Shown here one piece after another: positions 59,308 through 64,000 of a stretch of DNA of 64,000 nt. Within the stretch, counting starts at the first letter, position 1. Each line of letters starts with the position of its first letter. Source of the DNA: JABCYV01 sp963696025 (GTDB lineage: Bacteria; Acidobacteriota; Terriglobia; Terriglobales; Acidobacteriaceae); the NCBI GenBank assembly GCA_963696025.1, contig CAVOII010000014.1, positions 620,001 to 684,000 of the forward strand, in the 5' to 3' direction. The position numbers and the translations under genes were made by a program. The notes under the pieces are model-generated. The model saw only the letters and a program-made list of their open reading frames with translations, did not search any database and was not told where the DNA came from.

Positions 59308-60324
59308 TTAAGAAGTGCGCAATTCCGCGTCCAATGTGTCTCGAAAGACGCGCTCCGGGGCCCGCGAGGGCTTGCTACCTCGGACGCCGATAGAAATATC
59401 GGCCACCGTCAACGCCTCAAGTCCACAGCTCTCAAACCAGCGGAACACCTGTTCGTAAGTGTGCTTGGACTGGTACTTCGGAGAATACCAATCCAGGGTA
59501 TCCAGAATTCGTGCCTCGGGTTCAGGATGCCGGGAAGCCGGAAACACATGGTGGACGGCCCCCGCCAGGGGGCGTCCAATTCCGGGCACGGCGCGGAGTC
59601 CACGATCGATGTGATACAACACAGGCACAGCCACCCGAAGAACGCGATCCAACTTCTGGATCGACATGCGGTGGGTAATCTTGCGGTACTGGTCGCTGAA
59701 GCGATACCACTTGTTGTAGCCGCTGTAGAGCCAAATCGCGATGCTTCCCTTCTGCTTCAAATATTGTGGCAGATTCTTGAATGCCTTCTCACAATCAGGG
59801 GTATGGTGCAGCACGCCAATGCTGTAGATGTAGTCAAAACTCTCAGGCGCAAACGGCAGAGCAAAAACATCGGCCTGCATGGCGACGAAATTCCGGTCAG
59901 CGAGGTTTCGCGCGGCGACTTCCGCAGCCACACTCAAATCCACGCCAACCACGTGAGCACCCCAGCGGGTTACGACTTCGGCGAAGCGGCCCATGCCGCA
60001 TCCTACATCCAGCACCAGCTTCCCTTTCATCTCCTCGGGCGTTAGCCCCGTCTTATTGCGGAAATCCTGCTCCGACCGGTTTCTGCCGGGACGGTCAAGC
60101 TGGGTTTTCGAATAACGCTGCCACTGATAACCGAAGCTCTCAGCGTAGTTGTTTGCCTCCACAAAACGGAGGACACCGCGCAACTCAACAAACATCCGTC
60201 CGCACGACAAACAACGATAGCCGTCTTCCACTTTTTCCATTGAGCCGCGGCAGGTTATGCAACGCAGGATCTTGAGCAGCTCAACGGACAAAGGAGACTG
60301 GACCTGTGATCCTTTTTCCAGCAT
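59308..60324 (-). CDS. Methyltransferase with N-terminal Trm112-like zinc ribbon
   Basis: A 338-residue class I methyltransferase. The N-terminus has four cysteines in CITCRGSM...YRCLSCGRMF, a Trm112-like zinc ribbon. The SAM loop is LVLDVGCGMGRFAEVVTRWGAH, then VVGVDLSVAAEVAARN and IYSIGVLHHTPDCEKAF. The C-terminal third (about 230-338) is family-specific. It may methylate a sugar or a lipid-linked intermediate. Its start overlaps the end of the polymerase gene by 44 bases, so these two are probably expressed together. Confidence 0.87.
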   Translation of the reverse strand: MLEKGSQVQSPLSVELLKILRCITCRGSMEKVEDGYRCLSCGRMFVELRGVLRFVEANNYAESFGYQWQRYSKTQLDRPGRNRSEQDFRNKTGLTPEEMKGKLVLDVGCGMGRFAEVVTRWGAHVVGVDLSVAAEVAARNLADRNFVAMQADVFALPFAPESFDYIYSIGVLHHTPDCEKAFKNLPQYLKQKGSIAIWLYSGYNKWYRFSDQYRKITHRMSIQKLDRVLRVAVPVLYHIDRGLRAVPGIGRPLAGAVHHVFPASRHPEPEARILDTLDWYSPKYQSKHTYEQVFRWFESCGLEALTVADISIGVRGSKPSRAPERVFRDTLDAELRTS

Positions 60325-61618
60325 AAACCTCCGCTTGATGTCTTGAGCGCAGCAATAAGTTGGGCACAGGAACCTTCTCGTCTTCTTGTTCTTTCAATAT
60401 GGCCACCAGAACTGAGGTGTATGCAATCGCGAAATATGGAAAGAACTGATATGCCTCAGGGGCGAAGCAAGCTCCCACTATAAAACCGACCAAAGAGCTG
60501 TGCAGCGCGCCAACGAGCAAAGTCGTTTCCTTGTCCAGGTTCCGGGCCTTCCTCATTCGCTTGAGATTGGCGAAGCCGCGTTGGAAGAACATCAGATAAA
60601 GAATCAGAACCGGGATCCCTCCTTCTACAGCAATCTGCAGATAGGAGGCATGGACCTCCTTCCAACGTCCCGAATAGTTTGCGAAGTTGTGCAATCCGAC
60701 GCCGAGTAGCGGGTCATGTTCGATACCGTGCAGAGCGATGATCATCAGCGCACGTCGCTCTTCGAAAGAGCCGTATGCCTTTTGCTCCTGGATCGAATTG
60801 ATATCGCCGGATATAGCGAAAAACCGATCTTTGAGTCGACCACCCGCCACCAATAATAGGAGCGTCCCGAACACGGCTGCGGTGAGAATTAACATAGGGC
60901 GCTTGCCCCTCACCCCGAAATGCCACAGGCAGACAGATCCTGCGATGATCAGGTCAATGAATCCCGCCCGCGAGGCAGTCATGAAAAGGGCCACCGCCAT
61001 CATCAGGATACCTACAAGCCAGGCTGCTTTGTGAACCAGATTCTTCGTACTTAACAATAAAGCCAAACAGAATGGCATTGACAACACCATGGCGAAGGCC
61101 AGGTCGTTGGGATTGGAATAAATGCCTCCCAAGACTCCTTCCAACCGCGGCTGCGAATGACCCTTCGCAATCGAGACGATAGCAATCACCGCTACCGAAG
61201 CAGCTTGAATGAAAATGATCCGTTGCAGCCTGGCCACGGTTGTTATCAGCAAGAATGTAAGTACGAATGCAATGTAGACCTTGGAAAAGTCGAGGGTGTG
61301 AAAAAAAGCTCCCCCTTTCCACACTTCAGAAGACAGGGCCGATACGAACAGCAGTCCAATCATCGTCAGTAAGTAGAACGACTCTTTCGGGAGATCTCGA
61401 AAATGGCGCTTGGTTTTTCCAATGCTCGCCATGAGACCCAGTAGGGCAAACAGACCTGAAATCTTGGCCATGGGAACAAACTTCAAACCCGGCAGCCAGT
61501 CCTCGGGACGTGCGCAGTAGACAAAATAAAAGACGCTCAGCCAAAAAAATGCTCCGCTCAAAGCTTCGGCGTTTTGCGAAGCCGGCTTCGTCGATGTCAC
61601 TGACTGACTTCTCTCCAT
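60281..61618 (-). CDS. O-antigen ligase / Wzy-type polymerase
   Basis: A 445-residue integral membrane protein with about 12 helices. The Wzy_C signature lies in the large loop: GIEHDPLLGVGLHNFANYSGRWKEVH followed by ASYLQIAVEGGIPVLILYL. It should polymerise the flipped repeat units or join the polymer to a carrier. A C-terminal cytoplasmic tail carries LRSRHQAEVYAGKR. Start at ATG 61618 (MERSQSVTS). It overlaps the methyltransferase gene downstream and follows the glycosyltransferase after 79 bases. Confidence 0.88.
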   Translation of the reverse strand: MERSQSVTSTKPASQNAEALSGAFFWLSVFYFVYCARPEDWLPGLKFVPMAKISGLFALLGLMASIGKTKRHFRDLPKESFYLLTMIGLLFVSALSSEVWKGGAFFHTLDFSKVYIAFVLTFLLITTVARLQRIIFIQAASVAVIAIVSIAKGHSQPRLEGVLGGIYSNPNDLAFAMVLSMPFCLALLLSTKNLVHKAAWLVGILMMAVALFMTASRAGFIDLIIAGSVCLWHFGVRGKRPMLILTAAVFGTLLLLVAGGRLKDRFFAISGDINSIQEQKAYGSFEERRALMIIALHGIEHDPLLGVGLHNFANYSGRWKEVHASYLQIAVEGGIPVLILYLMFFQRGFANLKRMRKARNLDKETTLLVGALHSSLVGFIVGACFAPEAYQFFPYFAIAYTSVLVAILKEQEDEKVPVPNLLLRSRHQAEVYAGKRITGPVSFVR

Positions 61619-61697
61619 CAGAATTCTTCTCTCAACATAAACTCTTCTCCCTGGGCAATCGGGTTCGATTCCGCTTTTTCGGCCACCCGCACTGAGC

Positions 61698-62954
61698 TCA
61701 GCGACCGCTTAGGGGAGCCCACTGCGTAGCAGTTGCAGATGGCGCATTCACCACCGCATCCAAAACCTTTCCGAACTTCACGCCAATTGCTGACCAGTCG
61801 TACTGCGCCGCCAGTGCAGCCGCGGCACGCTCATAGCGGCGGCGTAGTTCGCCATCGCGCAACAAGGTCAAGATAGCTTGAGCAAAAGTGCTGGGATCAT
61901 CCGCCAAAATCAGGTCGCGGCCGCTATGAACGTCCAAACCCTCCGCTCCCACGGAGGTCGAAACCACGGCTCTGCCCACTGCCATTGCTTCATAGATTTT
62001 GAGTCGTGTGCCGCCGCCCACTCGCAGCGGCACTACGACCACCGCCGCCTCTCGAAGGTGGTCCACGACAGAGGGGACGCGGCCCGTAACTTCGACCGAG
62101 TCGGATGCCCACTTCTGCACTCTTCGGTCCGGGTTCCGTCCTACGATCCGGAAACGCGCTGCGGGCACTGCGGCTCGTACCGATGGCCAAATATCCCGGC
62201 AGAAGTAATCGACCGCGTCGACATTCGGTTCCCAATCCATGGCGCCGACAAATATCACCAATGGCGAGCCTTCCGCAGCACTTGGTAAAGGGTGGAACTG
62301 TTTCAAATCAACCCCGGTCGGCACCACCGTGATGCGCGAGGGATCCGTCCAGGCACTCATCAGTTCCCGGTCGTGCTCAGAGACGGCGATTACATGATGG
62401 AACTTTCGGACCATCTCCCGCTCGTATCGCTGCATCTTGCGGAACTCGAATTCGTACATCCGCTTTTTCAGTGGATTTCCTTCTGTAGCCGCATGCCGCC
62501 GCCAGATTTCGCTTTCCACATTGTGCTGGAACAAAATGACGGGGAGGTTAAGATCCACAGGAAAGTTCACCGCGGCATCGAGAAAATCGCAGATGGCAAC
62601 ATCGTACTGCCCGGCCTGAAAACAGATTTTTAACCTTGCGCGCACGCGTGACGACCCAAACCGGCTCACTGCGTACGGCGGCCGCGCCGGAAAGCGCAAG
62701 AGATAATCCAGGCTGCGGTTCAGTCCGGTTGCGTCGCGTTTTCCCGTGCAAACGCAAATCGCGCCCGGGAAATTATGAGCTAGCTCCTGCTCATAACTCG
62801 CGTCACGCGTCCCTCCGTAGTATGAGAAGAATGTCATCTCGTGGCGTGACTTCAATTCCCGCGCAATGTTATAGGAACGGATGTTGCCGCCATTCTGCAC
62901 CGGAAGGAGCTTGTCCGCCTTTACCCAAAGGATTTTCACGAGCCCTCGCGCCAT
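61698..62954 (-). CDS. Family 4 glycosyltransferase, exosortase-locus type
   Basis: A 418-residue GT-B enzyme. It opens with VKILWVKADKLLPVQNGGNIRSYNIARELKS, a pattern I recall from sugar transferases of exosortase/EPS loci, and has VPTGVDLKQFHP, VIFVGAMDWEPNVDAVDYF, GRVPSVVDHLREAAVVVVPLRVGGGTRLKIYEAMAVGRAVVS and the EX7E region. Two starts are possible: ATG 62954 and a GTG four codons later that has GAGGG before it. No exosortase gene is in the window, so the locus may not depend on one. Confidence 0.88.
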   Translation of the reverse strand: MARGLVKILWVKADKLLPVQNGGNIRSYNIARELKSRHEMTFFSYYGGTRDASYEQELAHNFPGAICVCTGKRDATGLNRSLDYLLRFPARPPYAVSRFGSSRVRARLKICFQAGQYDVAICDFLDAAVNFPVDLNLPVILFQHNVESEIWRRHAATEGNPLKKRMYEFEFRKMQRYEREMVRKFHHVIAVSEHDRELMSAWTDPSRITVVPTGVDLKQFHPLPSAAEGSPLVIFVGAMDWEPNVDAVDYFCRDIWPSVRAAVPAARFRIVGRNPDRRVQKWASDSVEVTGRVPSVVDHLREAAVVVVPLRVGGGTRLKIYEAMAVGRAVVSTSVGAEGLDVHSGRDLILADDPSTFAQAILTLLRDGELRRRYERAAAALAAQYDWSAIGVKFGKVLDAVVNAPSATATQWAPLSGR

Positions 62955-63081
62955 CTAAGAAAATACGGGCGACGCCCATCGGCGAGCGAGAACTGGCACC
63001 CGAAATCTTTAGCGTCATTGGCACACGGTCTAGCTTGTGTTAAATGCATCATGCGAGGTTGGGATTCTCCCGGCTCTGGCA

Positions 63082-64000
63082 CTAACGGCTCCATGCCGCC
63101 TTGCGTCCGGAAACGAAATTCGCAAAGGCGACAGCGGCTGCCATGTTCAGCAAAACAAACGTCAGTGCGGCATCCGCCATTCGCGCCACTGGCCCCATCT
63201 TCAACTGCGTCATCGCGAGCGCACTCAACCCGTAAATTAAGAGCTGTAGTCCGAGCGCGCCCCGATACGGTGCCTGGGGTAACAGAAAGGACGTCACGAG
63301 AGCTACGGCCAAGGCAAAGGGAACGACCAGTCTCAGTAGTTTGTGACTCACAAATTGGAAACGTATGGGATTGTCGCTGGTCAACAGCCACGGCGCCAGC
63401 TGAAGCAGCTGATAGTTGCCACTTAGAGTCCGTACTTTACGCGCGAATTCCCGGTCCTTTCCCAGATCCGGCTGGTCCCAGGCTTTGGCGCGCGGATCGA
63501 ACACCACTCGCGCTCCCTGCCGGACCACGTGCATTGGAATGTAAACGTCGTCGAGAATGGTATCCTCAGGCAGGCGAACCAGCAGCTGACGCCGCACAGC
63601 ATAGATCGCTCCCGTGGCTCCGACCACCGATCCCGAGGTTGCTTCCCACTCGCGAATCTTCTTCTCGATTCTCCAATACAGGCCCATGCCTCTGACTGTT
63701 TCTCCGCTATCGGGATCGCCCAGCATCAATTCACCGCTGGCGCACCCGACCGTCGCGTCCGCAAAGTTCTCCAGCAGCAGACGAAGGGCGTCTGATTCAA
63801 GTTTCTGCCGCGCGTCCGTAAAAACGATGATGTCACCGCGGGCAATCGCAATAGCGTCGTTCAGCCCCGCGGCCTTGCCTCGTGACGGTGCGGCGAAGAC
63901 GGCACGAACTCGCGGAATTTTTGCGTACTGCGAGAGGATTTCATTGGTGCCATCCGTCGACCCGTCTGAGGCCACGACAATCTCGACCAGATCCCCGGGA
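63082..64000 (-). CDS. Family 2 glycosyltransferase with membrane helices, 3' part (start beyond window)
   Basis: The frame stays open to the right edge, so the start lies outside; about 306 codons are visible. The catalytic GT-A domain shows VVASDGSTDGT, SRGKAAGLNDAI, IIVFTDARQ and GATGAIYAVRRQLL, and the D-D-VYIPMHVVRQG region fits processive or membrane-bound GT2 enzymes. After about residue 190 come three or four transmembrane helices (LLRLVVPFALAVALVTSFLL, LQLLIYGLSALAM, AALTFVLLNMAAAVAFANF). It probably acts early in repeat-unit assembly or in chain extension at the inner membrane. Confidence 0.88.
   Translation of the reverse strand, partial: PGDLVEIVVASDGSTDGTNEILSQYAKIPRVRAVFAAPSRGKAAGLNDAIAIARGDIIVFTDARQKLESDALRLLLENFADATVGCASGELMLGDPDSGETVRGMGLYWRIEKKIREWEATSGSVVGATGAIYAVRRQLLVRLPEDTILDDVYIPMHVVRQGARVVFDPRAKAWDQPDLGKDREFARKVRTLSGNYQLLQLAPWLLTSDNPIRFQFVSHKLLRLVVPFALAVALVTSFLLPQAPYRGALGLQLLIYGLSALAMTQLKMGPVARMADAALTFVLLNMAAAVAFANFVSGRKAAWSR

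Noticed and set aside
1..64000. CRISPR arrays, tRNA or rRNA genes, transposases, integrases and phage genes
   Set aside because: No repeat-spacer pattern, cloverleaf-like sequence or mobile-element protein was found on either strand.

Overview
The window looks like a chromosomal segment of a GC-rich Gram-negative soil bacterium, most probably an acidobacterium of the Koribacter/Terriglobia type. The inference rests on gene content recalled from family knowledge: a DUF5818-like secreted protein, pairs of tiny LuxR-type HTH proteins, zinc-ribbon/transmembrane GAF and Sel1 proteins, an outer-membrane TolC/RND efflux system, and a large exopolysaccharide locus. No rRNA, tRNA, phage, IS element or CRISPR array was seen.

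Bases 1-7.2 kb hold housekeeping and signalling genes: the 3' part of glucokinase, a receiver-domain protein followed by a membrane diguanylate cyclase, two very small membrane proteins, two unknown proteins, a double PilZ protein and a pair of LuxR-type HTH genes, one of which appears frameshifted. Bases 6.5-14.7 kb carry an OmpR-type regulator, its histidine kinase, and a TolC / membrane-fusion / RND permease drug-type efflux system. Bases 15.0-18.1 kb carry two zinc-ribbon transmembrane proteins ending in a strong terminator, followed on the other strand by a second pair of HTH-only genes.

From 19.4 kb to the right edge (over 44 kb) almost every gene fits surface-polysaccharide synthesis and decoration. 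The first part is an apparent operon in which a bifunctional ATP sulfurylase/APS kinase (makes PAPS), a TauE/SafE transporter, a CysQ-type PAP phosphatase, a beta-propeller protein, a TylF-type O-methyltransferase and a PAPS-dependent sulfotransferase follow each other on one strand. No sulfite- or PAPS-reducing gene is present, so the PAPS made here is probably used for sulfation. Around it lie two more sulfotransferases, two NodB deacetylases, a flippase, an O-antigen ligase/polymerase, four glycosyltransferases, a GDP-mannose 6-dehydrogenase-like enzyme, a heparinase II/III-like lyase, two asparagine synthetase-type amidotransferases, two FemAB-like transferases, an FkbH/acyl-carrier-protein pair, an ATP-grasp/PHP fusion, several methyltransferases and three secreted propeller-like proteins.

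Read together, the locus plausibly makes a uronate-containing, deacetylated, O-methylated and sulfated extracellular glycan, resembling animal glycosaminoglycans in its chemistry. That is inference from gene content; the backbone sugars and the real acceptors cannot be read from sequence alone.
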